64,000 nucleotides of DNA from RPQJ01 sp963706535 (GTDB taxonomy: Bacteria > Pseudomonadota > Gammaproteobacteria > Steroidobacterales > Steroidobacteraceae), in NCBI GenBank assembly GCA_963706535.1, contig CAVPMU010000012.1:124001-188000 (forward strand), in the 5' to 3' direction. The notes under the pieces were generated by a model. The model worked only from the letters and a program-made list of their open reading frames with translations. It ran no database searches and was not told where the DNA came from. Shown here in pieces: positions 43,632 to 53,494 of the stretch. Positions within the stretch are counted from its first letter, which is position 1. Each line of letters starts with the position of its first letter. The translations under genes and the position numbers were made by a program.

Positions 43632-44718
43632 ATGAATACCGATTTTTCTGCCATTCCTACTCGCTGGTGGCGCCGCCTCGACGACGGGCGCGTGCAATGT
43701 GACGTATGTCCGCGGCATTGCCGCCTGCACGAGGGACAGCGCGGACTGTGTTTCGTTCGCGGCCGCGACCGCGACGGCATAGAGCTTTATACCTATGGGC
43801 GCTCCAGCGGCTTCTGCGTGGACCCGATCGAGAAGAAGCCGCTCAACCATTTCCTGCCCGGCTCGTCGGTGCTCTCGTTCGGCACGGCGGGCTGCAATCT
43901 CGCCTGCAAGTTCTGCCAGAACTGGGACATGAGCAAGTCGCGCGAGATGGACACGCTGGCGGATGCAGCCGCGCCCCGCGAGCTTGCGGCGGCCGCGACG
44001 CGACTCGGGGCGGCAAGCGTGGCTTTCACCTACAACGACCCGACGGTCTTCATGGAGTACGCGATCGAACGTCGCGCAGGCCTGCCACGAGACGGGCGTG
44101 AAGACCGTCGCGGTGACCGCGGGCTACATGTGCCCCGGGCCGCGCGCGGAGTTCTTCGAGTGGATCGACGCCGCCAACGTGGACCTGAAGGCGTTCACCG
44201 AGCGCTTCTATCGCACCGTGTGCGGCTCGGAGCTCGCGCCGGTGCTCGACACGCTCGAGTACCTGCGGCGCGAGACGCGCGTGTGGCTCGAGATCACCAC
44301 GCTGCTGATCCCGGGCGAGAACGACTCGGATGCCGAGCTCGACGCGATGACGCGCTGGATCGCGGAGCGGCTCGGCCCCGACGTGCCGCTGCACTTCTCG
44401 GCCTTCCACCCCGACTGGAAGATGACCGATCGGCCGGCGACGCCGCCCGCGACCCTGGCACGGGCGCGCGACGTCGCGATGCGCAACGGGCTGCGCTACG
44501 TCTACACGGGCAACGTGCACGACCGGACCGGCGGCAGCACGTGGTGCCCGGGCTGCGGCGCGCTGCTCATCGAGCGGGACTGGTACGAACTCGGCCGCTG
44601 GGGTCTCGCGCCCGACGGCACCTGCGCTCGATGCGGATGGCAGGTGCCGGGAGTCTTCGCCTCCCGTCCGGGAAGCTGGGGCGCGCGCCGCCTGCCGGTG
44701 CGCATGCACCGGCACTGA
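43632..44718 (+). pseudogene. amrS: AmmeMemoRadiSam system radical SAM enzyme, frameshifted
   Basis: Radical SAM protein of the AmmeMemoRadiSam (AmrS/YjjW-like) family, 361 residues if one base is removed. The N-terminal cysteine region (CDVCPRHCRLHEGQRGLC) and the radical SAM motif (FGTAGCNLACKFCQNWDMSK) are intact. A C-terminal zinc-like motif (WCPGCGALLIERDWY, CARCGW) is in the second frame. The break is at 44068-44069: atcgaacgtcgcgcag encodes the conserved MEYAIDVAQACHETGVKTVA only if one A is removed (GACGTC in place of GAACGTC). The rest is well conserved, so error or very recent mutation is more likely than decay. Confidence 0.85.
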
Positions 44719-44730
44719 CGCGGGCGTCGC

Positions 44731-46821
44731 TCAGCGGCGGCGGCGCGGCCCGGTGGCGAGGTTCGCGCGCAGTTCGTCGAGCCAGACGGTGGCCGGCGAA
44801 TCGCTCGGCGCGCGCCAGTCGCTGCGGGGAGACAGCGATCCACCCGAGCCCACCTTGGGCCCGTTCGGCATCGCCGAGCGCTTGAACTGGCTGTCCTGGA
44901 AGAATCGCTTCAGGAACACCTCGAGCCAGTGGCGGATCGTGGCGAGGTCGTACTCGCGGCGCTCCGATTCCGGCACGGTGTCCGGCCACGCACCGAGCGC
45001 GCGGTCGCCCCACGCCGCGTGTGCGAGGAACGCGACCTTGCTCGGCCGGTAGCCGAAGCGGCTCAGGTAGTAGAGGTTGAAGTCCTGCAGCTCGTAGGGG
45101 CCGACCACGGCCTCCGAGGAATGCTCGGGCTCCTCGCCCGAGCCCGGCACCAGTTCCGGTGAGATGCGCGTGTTGACGATCCGGTCGAGTACCGCGAGCG
45201 TCGGCGCGTCGAACTGTCCCGTCGCGACCAGCCAGCGGATCAGGTGCTGGATCAGCGTCTTCGGCACCGAGGCGTTCACGTTGTAGTGCGACATGTGGTC
45301 GCCGACGCCGTAGGTGGTGAAGCCGAGCGCGAGTTCCGACAGGTCGCCGGTGCCGAGCACCAGCGCGTGGCGCAGGTTCGCGAGGCGGAACAGGTGGGAG
45401 GTACGTTCGCCCGCCTGCACGTTCTCGTACGTGACGTCGTAATCGTCCTTGCCCGCGGCCGCCGGGTGTGCGATGTGCCGCAGCATCAGCTCGGCGGACG
45501 GCCGGATGTCGATCTCCTCGGCGGAGATGCCGAGCGCCTTCATCAGCGCGTGCGCGCTGTCGAAGGTGTGCCGGCTGGTGCCGAACCCGGGCAGCGTGTA
45601 GCCGAGGATGTTACGGCGCGGCAAGCCGAGGCGATCGAAGGCGCGCACGGCCACGAGCGCAGTCTGCGTCGAGTCGAGGCCGCCCGAGATGCCGATCACC
45701 ACTTTCTCGAGGTGCGTCGCGGCGAGCCGCTTCATGAGCCCCTCGACCTGGATGTCGTAGACCTCGGCGCAGCGCTCGTCGAGCTTCGCGCGATCGGAGG
45801 GCACGTACGGGAAGCGCTCGATGCGACGCCGCAGCGCGGCGCGCGTGCGAGGCACCTCGAGCTCGAACTCGACGCGGCGGAAGTCCCGCAGCTGGGCGGC
45901 GTGGTTCTGCACGCAGTCGCCGAAGCTCGTGAGCCGCGCTCGCTCCTGTCGCAGGTGGTCGAGGTCGACGTCCGCGGTGACGAGGCCCGGCTCGAGCGGG
46001 AAGCGCGTCGATTCGGCGAGCCGCTCGCCGTTCTCGTAGACCAGCGCGTGGCCGTCCCAGGCGAGGTCGGTCGTCGACTCGCCCGGGCCCGCAGCCGAAT
46101 AGAGGTAGGCCGCGACGCACTTGGCGGACTGCGAGGCGCAGAGCAGCCGGCGGTAGTCCGCCTTGCCGACGGTGATGTCGCTCGCCGAGAGGTTGGCGAT
46201 CAGGGTCGCGCCCGCCAGCGCCGCGAGCGTGCTCGGCGGCAGCGGCACCCACAGGTCCTCGCAGATCTCCAGGTTCAGCACGAAGCCCGGTACGTTCGCG
46301 GCCGCGAACAGCAGGCGATTGCCGAACGGCACCTCCTGTCCCAGCAGCCTGAGCGTCGGCGACATCGCCTGCGCGGCCGGCGCGAAATGCCGCTTCTCGT
46401 AGAACTCGCGGTAGTTGGGCAGGTAGGCCTTCGGCACGGCGCCGAGGATGCGGCCGCGGTAGATCGCGAGGCCGCAATTGAACAGCCGGTCGTCGGCACG
46501 CAGCGGCGCCCCGGCGACGATCGCCACCGGCAGGTCGCGGCTCGCGGCGACGAGTTCACCGAGGGCGTCGAGCGAGGCGTCGAGCAGCGCGTCCTGCTGG
46601 AACAGGTCCTCGTTGGAGTAGGCGGAGAGCCCGAGTTCCGGGAAGACCGCGAGCACCGCGCGCTCGCCGGCGGCGCGGCGGGCCAGCTCGATGGTCTCAG
46701 CGACGTTGTAGGCCGGCGAGGCGACCTCGACCCGGGGGGTCGCCACGGCCACGCGCACGAACCCGTGGCGGTAGATGGACTGGAAAGGGGGCTCGGTCGG
46801 CGCCCGGCGGGACTTGGCCAT
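44731..46821 (-). CDS. nadE: Glutamine-dependent NAD+ synthetase
   Basis: 696-residue two-domain enzyme amidating deamido-NAD+ to NAD+. The N-terminal nitrilase-type glutaminase has the triad Glu in VFPELGLSAYSNEDLF, Lys in VPKAYLPNYREFYEKR and Cys in LNLEICEDLWVPLPP. The C-terminal synthetase has the PP-loop GISGGLDSTQTAL and GTGDLSELALGFTTYGVGDH. Length and internal sequence correspond to the large NadE type known from Mycobacterium tuberculosis rather than the shorter bacterial form. The gene lies tail-to-tail with amrS (12 bp apart). Upstream, a 151-bp gap shared with a divergent small gene should hold its promoter. Confidence 0.96.
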   Translation of the reverse strand: MAKSRRAPTEPPFQSIYRHGFVRVAVATPRVEVASPAYNVAETIELARRAAGERAVLAVFPELGLSAYSNEDLFQQDALLDASLDALGELVAASRDLPVAIVAGAPLRADDRLFNCGLAIYRGRILGAVPKAYLPNYREFYEKRHFAPAAQAMSPTLRLLGQEVPFGNRLLFAAANVPGFVLNLEICEDLWVPLPPSTLAALAGATLIANLSASDITVGKADYRRLLCASQSAKCVAAYLYSAAGPGESTTDLAWDGHALVYENGERLAESTRFPLEPGLVTADVDLDHLRQERARLTSFGDCVQNHAAQLRDFRRVEFELEVPRTRAALRRRIERFPYVPSDRAKLDERCAEVYDIQVEGLMKRLAATHLEKVVIGISGGLDSTQTALVAVRAFDRLGLPRRNILGYTLPGFGTSRHTFDSAHALMKALGISAEEIDIRPSAELMLRHIAHPAAAGKDDYDVTYENVQAGERTSHLFRLANLRHALVLGTGDLSELALGFTTYGVGDHMSHYNVNASVPKTLIQHLIRWLVATGQFDAPTLAVLDRIVNTRISPELVPGSGEEPEHSSEAVVGPYELQDFNLYYLSRFGYRPSKVAFLAHAAWGDRALGAWPDTVPESERREYDLATIRHWLEVFLKRFFQDSQFKRSAMPNGPKVGSGGSLSPRSDWRAPSDSPATVWLDELRANLATGPRRRR

Positions 46822-46972
46822 TCAGGACTCGGTGATTCTGGCGATTCCGGCAGTTTCGGCCCATGCGGCGGGGTGGGCAAGGCCCGCAGCCTGCGCAGGC
46901 TGAGAGGCGGGTCACGCCAGCCGGGCGGACGCAACGCTAGCCTCCGCGACACCTGGGACAAGGAAGCCAACC

Positions 46973-47329
46973 GTGGCAGCCGACGTTTTCAAGCGGGCCA
47001 AGGCGCTTTTCGGGCGATCGGAGCCCGACAAGGCCGCGCTCGCGCCGAAGAAGAAGGTCAATGCCTTTCACGCGGTGACCATCGCGCCGGGCCCGCGCGC
47101 CTGCGTTCCGGCGCAGCGGATGCGTGGCAAGCGCTTCCTGTCCCGTGAGGCTCCCGCGCTGCCGCTCAAGAACTGCGGCAGCGCCTCCTGCGAGTGTCGC
47201 TACGAGCACTACGACGACCGGCGCGAGAACGCCCGGCGGGCGCGCGACCTCGGGGTCTCGATCGACGGGTACGACGGGTCGGAGAAGCGCCAGAAGGCTC
47301 GTCGCGGGCGGCGCGCGCAGGATTCATAG
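46973..47329 (+). CDS. Small cysteine-motif protein of unknown function
   Basis: 118 residues, GTG start. N-terminal helix (VFKRAKALFG), a central VTIAPGPRACVPAQRMRGKR, then the motif NCGSASCECRYEHYDDRREN, which has a C-x4-C-x-C core followed by Y-x-H-x-D-R-R. This pattern recurs in uncharacterised short proteins of gammaproteobacteria and may bind a metal. The C-terminus is basic and disordered. No functional neighbour: it is divergent from nadE and faces an intergenic region with strong hairpins. Confidence 0.65.
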   Translation: MAADVFKRAKALFGRSEPDKAALAPKKKVNAFHAVTIAPGPRACVPAQRMRGKRFLSREAPALPLKNCGSASCECRYEHYDDRRENARRARDLGVSIDGYDGSEKRQKARRGRRAQDS

Positions 47330-47385
47330 CGGCCGTCGAGTCTAAGGCGGCCGGCGTGACGACACACGCTCGGGCGAAGGTGCCA

Positions 47386-47458
47386 GACGGGAATTCCGTG
47401 CCCGTCGCGAGTCGCTCCTCGGGAATCTCTTGGTCGCGACGGGCACGGAATCCCCGTC
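47386..47458. repeat. 25-bp inverted repeat, first of three intergenic hairpins
   Basis: Arms at 47386-47410 (gacgggaattccgtgcccgt...) and 47434-47458 are complementary over 25 bp with a single mismatch; the loop is 23 nt. There is no T-run after it, so it is not a classic terminator. The spacing and purity resemble REP-like or other mobile palindromes. Confidence 0.75.
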
Positions 47459-47475
47459 CGACAGCCCGCGCCTGG

Positions 47476-47505
47476 GCGAGTCTTCCGCCGAGCCGGAAGA
47501 CTCGC
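47476..47505. repeat. 12-bp perfect inverted repeat, second intergenic hairpin
   Basis: gcgagtcttccg (47476-47487) and cggaagactcgc (47494-47505) are perfect complements around a 6-nt loop. No T-tract follows. Confidence 0.72.
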
Positions 47506-47637
47506 ACGGCGTAATGAACCCCACCGTCCGCCCGGATCGCCACTACCGGCGCTGACTCCGTTCCGATGCGACCTCGATGACTCGTGCGCCGTGCGTAGTC
47601 CTCGGCACGAGGACGCAGCTCAGGCGCGGGGTGTCGA

Positions 47638-47705
47638 GCGGGGTTGCGGGTGTTCCTCCGGCGAGCATGTTTCTTCGCGAGCCGGGGGAATACCCGCAAC
47701 CCCGC
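47638..47705. repeat. 25-bp inverted repeat, third intergenic hairpin
   Basis: Arms 47638-47662 (starting gcggggttgcgggt) and 47681-47705 pair over 25 bp. The two non-Watson-Crick positions are both G-T (G-U in RNA), so an RNA copy would form an uninterrupted stem with an 18-nt loop. The 417-bp region from 47330 to 47746 between convergent genes holds no credible gene, only these three hairpins. Confidence 0.78.
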
Positions 47706-47746
47706 CTGCAACCCGCCTCTGATGCAGCAAACCTCCCTGCCGACGA

Positions 47747-48403
47747 CTACGGCCGCGCCCGCCGAACCGCCGCGTCGGAAACGAACGGATTGCTGCGCCG
47801 CTCTTCGCCGAAGGTGGACATCGGCCCGTGCCCCGGCACGAACCGCACGTCGTCGCCGAGCGGGAACAGCTTGCCGCGGATCGCGTCGATGAGCGTGTCG
47901 TAGTCGCCGCCCGGGAAATCGGTGCGGCCGATCGAACCCGCGAACAGCACGTCGCCGACGAACGCGATGCGCTCGGCGGGGGAGTAGAACACGACGTGGC
48001 CCGGCGTGTGCCCGGGGCAGTGGCGCACCTCGAACTCCATCTCGCCCACCTGCACGCGGTCGCCCTCGTCGAGCCAGCGGTCGGGCTCGAACCGGTCGCA
48101 GTGGCCGAAGCCGAACATCCGTCCCTGCTCCGGCAACCCGTCGATCCAGAACTGGTCGCCTCGGTGCGGGCCCTCGACGGGCAGCCTGAGCGTCCGCGCC
48201 AGCTCCGCGGTCCCGCCCGCATGGTCGATGTGCGCGTGGGTCAGGAGGATCTTCTCGAGCCGCACTTCGTTCTCCCGCACGGCCGACAGGATCTTGTCGA
48301 GGTCGCCGCCCGGGTCGATCACCGCGCCTGCGCCGCTGCGCTCGCTCCACACCAGCGAACAGTTCTGTGCGAACGGCGTGACGGGGATGATGCTCGCGCG
48401 CAC
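47747..48403 (-). CDS. Metallo-beta-lactamase-fold hydrolase (YcbL/glyoxalase II-like)
   Basis: 218-residue MBL-fold protein. All metal motifs are present: LLTHAHIDHAGG (H-x-H-x-D-H), CPGHTPGH, FVGDVLFAGSIGRTD and FVPGHGPMS. It lacks the C-terminal helical domain of true glyoxalase II and matches the short YcbL group, some of which hydrolyse S-lactoylglutathione. GTG 48403 is one base after the stop of the upstream DUF502 gene and begins the domain (RASIIPVTPFAQNCSL), so translation is probably coupled. Confidence 0.88.
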   Translation of the reverse strand: MRASIIPVTPFAQNCSLVWSERSGAGAVIDPGGDLDKILSAVRENEVRLEKILLTHAHIDHAGGTAELARTLRLPVEGPHRGDQFWIDGLPEQGRMFGFGHCDRFEPDRWLDEGDRVQVGEMEFEVRHCPGHTPGHVVFYSPAERIAFVGDVLFAGSIGRTDFPGGDYDTLIDAIRGKLFPLGDDVRFVPGHGPMSTFGEERRSNPFVSDAAVRRARP

Positions 48404-48404
48404 G

Positions 48405-49028
48405 TCAGGCAGCGCCCGAGACCGTGGTCGGTCCTGCCACCGGCGGTGCACCCTGCACGCCGCCCATGACGGCGATACGCATTCCGGCCTCGACGGAGAG
48501 CGAGGTGGGCTCGAGGATGTCGCGCGGCAGGAACAGCGTGTAGCCGCCACCGACCATGTAGCTCATCGGCAGGTAGACGGCGACCGTGTCGACCGCGGAT
48601 CCGCCGATGCCGAGCGCCTCGCCGGACTCCGCCGTCACGAAGCCGATGACCTTGCCCGGCCCGAACGGCACCATCACCACTCGCTTCAGGTCGCTGCCCT
48701 GCCCGGACGCGGGGAAGAACCGCATGAAGTCGCGGATCGCCACGTAGATGGTCTTCACCACCGGGATGCGCGCGAACAGCAGGTCGCCGAGCTTGAGCGC
48801 GCGGCGCACGAAATAGGCGTTGACGCCGAGCCCCACCGCGTACAGGAGCAGCATGCCGGCGACGATGCCGAGGCCGGGCCGGTACAGGTGGCCGGGGATC
48901 AGGAACTTCAGCGGCACGGAAAACAGGCGCTCGGCGGTGACGGCGAGCCAGTACACGAGGTACAGGGTCAGGCCGATGGGCAACATGGCCACCAGGCCCT
49001 TCAGCATCGTGTTCCAGATCGTGCGCAT
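48405..49028 (-). CDS. DUF502 family membrane protein
   Basis: 207-residue inner-membrane protein with two N-terminal helices (about 10-32 and 52-72) and conserved blocks GLVAMLPIGLTLYLVYWL, FARIPVVKTIYVAIRDFMRF, VVMVPFGPGKVIGFVT and VAVYLPMSYMVGGGYTLFLP typical of DUF502. Function unknown. ATG 49028 follows a strong ribosome site (cggaggac). It is the first gene of a pair with the MBL-fold hydrolase and is divergent from dacB (97 bp). Confidence 0.9.
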   Translation of the reverse strand: MRTIWNTMLKGLVAMLPIGLTLYLVYWLAVTAERLFSVPLKFLIPGHLYRPGLGIVAGMLLLYAVGLGVNAYFVRRALKLGDLLFARIPVVKTIYVAIRDFMRFFPASGQGSDLKRVVMVPFGPGKVIGFVTAESGEALGIGGSAVDTVAVYLPMSYMVGGGYTLFLPRDILEPTSLSVEAGMRIAVMGGVQGAPPVAGPTTVSGAA

Positions 49029-49125
49029 GGTCGTCCTCCGCGGGCCGCAGAGTATGCGGAGAACGGGCCCCGCCTCGCCAGCGCGATCACGTATCATCAC
49101 GTGCATTCCCCCGGATTGCCTTGCG

Positions 49126-50565
49126 ATGCCCCTGCGACCAAGCCTCTGCCTCGCCAGCCTGCTGCTTTTCTCCTGCGTTCCGGCCGCGCTCGACGCCCGT
49201 GACCGGCCGTACCTGCCGCCGGAAGTGCAACGCGTGCTCGAGCAGCGGCGAGTGCCGGGCACCAGCCTCAGCATCGTGGTGCGCGAGGTGGGTCGCGACG
49301 AACCGCTCGTGAGCTACAACTCCGAGGTGCCGCGCAACCCGGCGTCCACCATGAAGGTGCTCACGACCTACGCGGCGCTCGAGGTCCTCGGTCCCGCCTA
49401 CACCTGGCGCACGCGCGCCTATGCGGTGGGGCCGGTGAACGACGGGGCGCTCGATGGCAATCTCGTGCTGGTCGGCGGCGGCGACCCGTTCATGACCGCC
49501 GACCGCTGGTGGGGATTCGTCAACGGCGTGCGGCAGGCGGGCGTCGCGCGGGTCACCGGCGACGTGGTCATCGACAACAGCTACTTCGCACCTCAGGGCG
49601 AGGACCGCGCTGCATTCGACAACCGGCCCTACCGTACCTACAACGTGCTGCCCGACGCCTTGATGGTCAACTTCCAGACCGTCACGCTGACCGTCGTGCC
49701 GGACGTCGCGACGAATTCCGCGCGGGCGAGCGCCCATCCGTGGCCCGCGAACCTCGTGATCGACAACTCGGTACGGCTCGAGCGCGCCGCCTGCCGGCGC
49801 GGCTCGGGCGGCGTCGTGGTGGCGATGCCGGACGGCCCGACCGGCAGCCGGGTCAGCGTCGCCGGCCGCTACGCCTCCGGCTGCGGCCCGCTGTCCGTGA
49901 CGCGCGCCGTCATGCGCGCCCCCGATTACGCCTACGGGACCTTCAAGACCTACTGGCAGCAGACCGGCGGGACGCTCGAGGGCGGCATGCGCGTCGGGCC
50001 CCTGCCGGCGGAGGCGCGCCTGCTCTACACGCACGATTCGCTGTCGCTGGCGGAGGTCATCCGCCTGGTGAACAAGTACTCGAGCAACGTGATGGCGCGG
50101 CACCTGCTGCTCACGCTGGCGGCCGAGAAGGCCGGCCGCCCCGCCACCACGGCCGCCGGTCAGAAGGTGGTCACGGACTTCCTTGCCACGCGCGGCATCT
50201 CGATCCCCGACCTGGTGCTCGAGAACGGCTCGGGCCTCTCGCGCGACGAGCGGATCACCGCAGCCGGCCTGGCCGACGTGCTGGGCGCGGCCTGGCAGAG
50301 CCAGTACATGCCCGAGTTCGCGGCCTCGCTGCCGCTGTCGGCCACCGACGGCACGCTGCGCCGGCGGTTCCGGGCCCCGGAGATGCAGGGGCGGCTGCGC
50401 ATGAAGACGGGCAGCCTCAAGGACGTGAGCGCGCTCGCGGGCTACGTGAATGCCGCATCGGGCCGCACCTTCGTCGCCGTGATCATCCTCAACCACCCGC
50501 TGGCCGACGCCGGCGTCGGCGAGGCCTTGCAAACCGCGCTGGTGCAGTGGGTGTTCGGCCAGTAG
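49126..50565 (+). CDS. dacB: D-alanyl-D-alanine carboxypeptidase/endopeptidase (PBP4 type)
   Basis: 479-residue periplasmic class C penicillin-binding protein that trims or cuts peptidoglycan cross-links. Sec signal at the N-terminus (LCLASLLLFSCVPAALDA). The three catalytic motifs are S74-T-M-K77 in NPASTMKVLTTYAAL, SSN in NKYSSNVMARHLL and KTG in LRMKTGSLKDVSALAG. The inserted domain between the first two motifs (LVLVGGGDPFMT onward) is typical of PBP4. ATG 49126 was chosen for the signal peptide. Probably a single transcription unit, with the HIT gene 92 bp downstream behind its own TATACT (50620-50625). Confidence 0.94.
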   Translation: MPLRPSLCLASLLLFSCVPAALDARDRPYLPPEVQRVLEQRRVPGTSLSIVVREVGRDEPLVSYNSEVPRNPASTMKVLTTYAALEVLGPAYTWRTRAYAVGPVNDGALDGNLVLVGGGDPFMTADRWWGFVNGVRQAGVARVTGDVVIDNSYFAPQGEDRAAFDNRPYRTYNVLPDALMVNFQTVTLTVVPDVATNSARASAHPWPANLVIDNSVRLERAACRRGSGGVVVAMPDGPTGSRVSVAGRYASGCGPLSVTRAVMRAPDYAYGTFKTYWQQTGGTLEGGMRVGPLPAEARLLYTHDSLSLAEVIRLVNKYSSNVMARHLLLTLAAEKAGRPATTAAGQKVVTDFLATRGISIPDLVLENGSGLSRDERITAAGLADVLGAAWQSQYMPEFAASLPLSATDGTLRRRFRAPEMQGRLRMKTGSLKDVSALAGYVNAASGRTFVAVIILNHPLADAGVGEALQTALVQWVFGQ

Positions 50566-50657
50566 GCGCGCCCTCATCCTTTGGTCGTATGCGGATGCGG
50601 CCGGCGGCGCCCGGCTCGCTATACTCGGGGGCCAGGACGCAGCCCCGGTGGCAGCCC

Positions 50658-51077
50658 ATGGCCTACGACCCGAGTAACGTGTTCGCGCGCATCCTGCGCG
50701 GCGAGATCCCGGCCCACAAGGTCCTCGAGGACGAGCACACGCTGGCCTTCATGGATGTGATGCCACAGTCGGACGGTCACACGCTCGTCGTGCCCAAGGC
50801 TCCCGCCGAGAACCTTTTCGACATACCACCCGAGGCCCTCGCGGCCACGATCCTCGCCACGCAGCGCGTCGCGCTCGCGGTGAAGCGTGCCTTCGACCCG
50901 CCCGGCGTGATGATCGCGCAACTGAACGGCCAGGGCGCCGGGCAGAGCGTGTTCCACATCCATTTCCACGTGCTGCCACGCTACGAGGGCGTGGATTTCC
51001 GCTTCCACGCGCGTGACATGGCGGACCCGAAACTGCTCGCGGAACACGCTGCGCGCATCCGGGCCGCGCTCGACTGA
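50658..51077 (+). CDS. HIT-family nucleotide hydrolase
   Basis: 139-residue histidine-triad protein: FARILRGEIPAHKVLED at the N-terminus and the active-site QSVFHIHFHVLPRYEG with H-x-H-x-H. Members hydrolyse AMP-lysine or dinucleoside polyphosphates; a precise substrate cannot be called. It lies 15 bp upstream of acs, so the two are likely cotranscribed. A HIT enzyme cleaving adenylated side products would suit an adenylate-forming partner, but this is speculative. Confidence 0.9.
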   Translation: MAYDPSNVFARILRGEIPAHKVLEDEHTLAFMDVMPQSDGHTLVVPKAPAENLFDIPPEALAATILATQRVALAVKRAFDPPGVMIAQLNGQGAGQSVFHIHFHVLPRYEGVDFRFHARDMADPKLLAEHAARIRAALD

Positions 51078-51092
51078 CGGGAGACCAAGGCC

Positions 51093-53031
<1,939 letters not shown>

Positions 53032-53037
53032 TCTCCG

Positions 53038-53061
53038 CCGGGCGCCCCCGCGGGCGCCCGG
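53038..53061 (+). terminator. GC-rich hairpin after acs
   Basis: ccgggcgccc (53038-53047) pairs perfectly with gggcgcccgg (53052-53061) around a 4-nt loop, seven bases after the acs stop. No T-tract follows, so it may slow or partly stop transcription or protect the 3' end. The rest of the 184-bp gap before the next gene shows no other clear feature. Confidence 0.45.
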
Positions 53062-53215
53062 ATGCCGGGGAGCCCGGTTTCGACTAAGGTCGGACTGACA
53101 ACCCTTCGGGCACGCTGTTACGGTCCGCGTGCCCACAACAAGGCGCCAGCGCCGTGATTGCGACTGGATGTATGGGGCCCCAGGGGGGGCGTTCTCATCT
53201 CGAGGGGGAATAGCA

Positions 53216-53482
53216 GTGCGTGAACTTTCAGCCGCAGACCGCGCCGAGCACTGGCGCCGCACGAGGAACCTGACGTTCGGTCACCTGACCGTCTGGTTCA
53301 TCTTCGCCTACGTCGTCCACTGGTTCGCCCTGTCGTTGAACAGCATCAATTTCTTCGGGTGGCCGCTGGGCTACTACTTCAGTGCGCAGGGCTCACTGAT
53401 CGTGTTCGTGGTCCAGCTGTTTGTGTTCAACCGGCAGCAGCATGCCATCAACGTCAAGTTCGGCGTCGAAGAACGAGAATAA
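53216..53482 (+). CDS. DUF4212 small symporter subunit
   Basis: 88-residue protein with two membrane helices and the family sequence TFGHLTVWFIFAYVVHWFAL and FFGWPLGYYFSAQGSLIVFV. DUF4212 proteins are encoded just upstream of VC_2705-type sodium:solute symporters and are thought to be their small subunit, as seen here (12 bp spacing). GTG 53216 has a strong ribosome site (gaggggga). It is probably expressed together with the symporter for uptake of acetate or another short-chain acid. Confidence 0.9.
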   Translation: MRELSAADRAEHWRRTRNLTFGHLTVWFIFAYVVHWFALSLNSINFFGWPLGYYFSAQGSLIVFVVQLFVFNRQQHAINVKFGVEERE

Positions 53483-53494
53483 GGGGGGCACGAC

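Noticed and set aside
47476..47505. Rho-independent terminator between convergent genes
   Set aside because: The stem is good but no T-tract follows on either strand; it was kept as an inverted repeat only.
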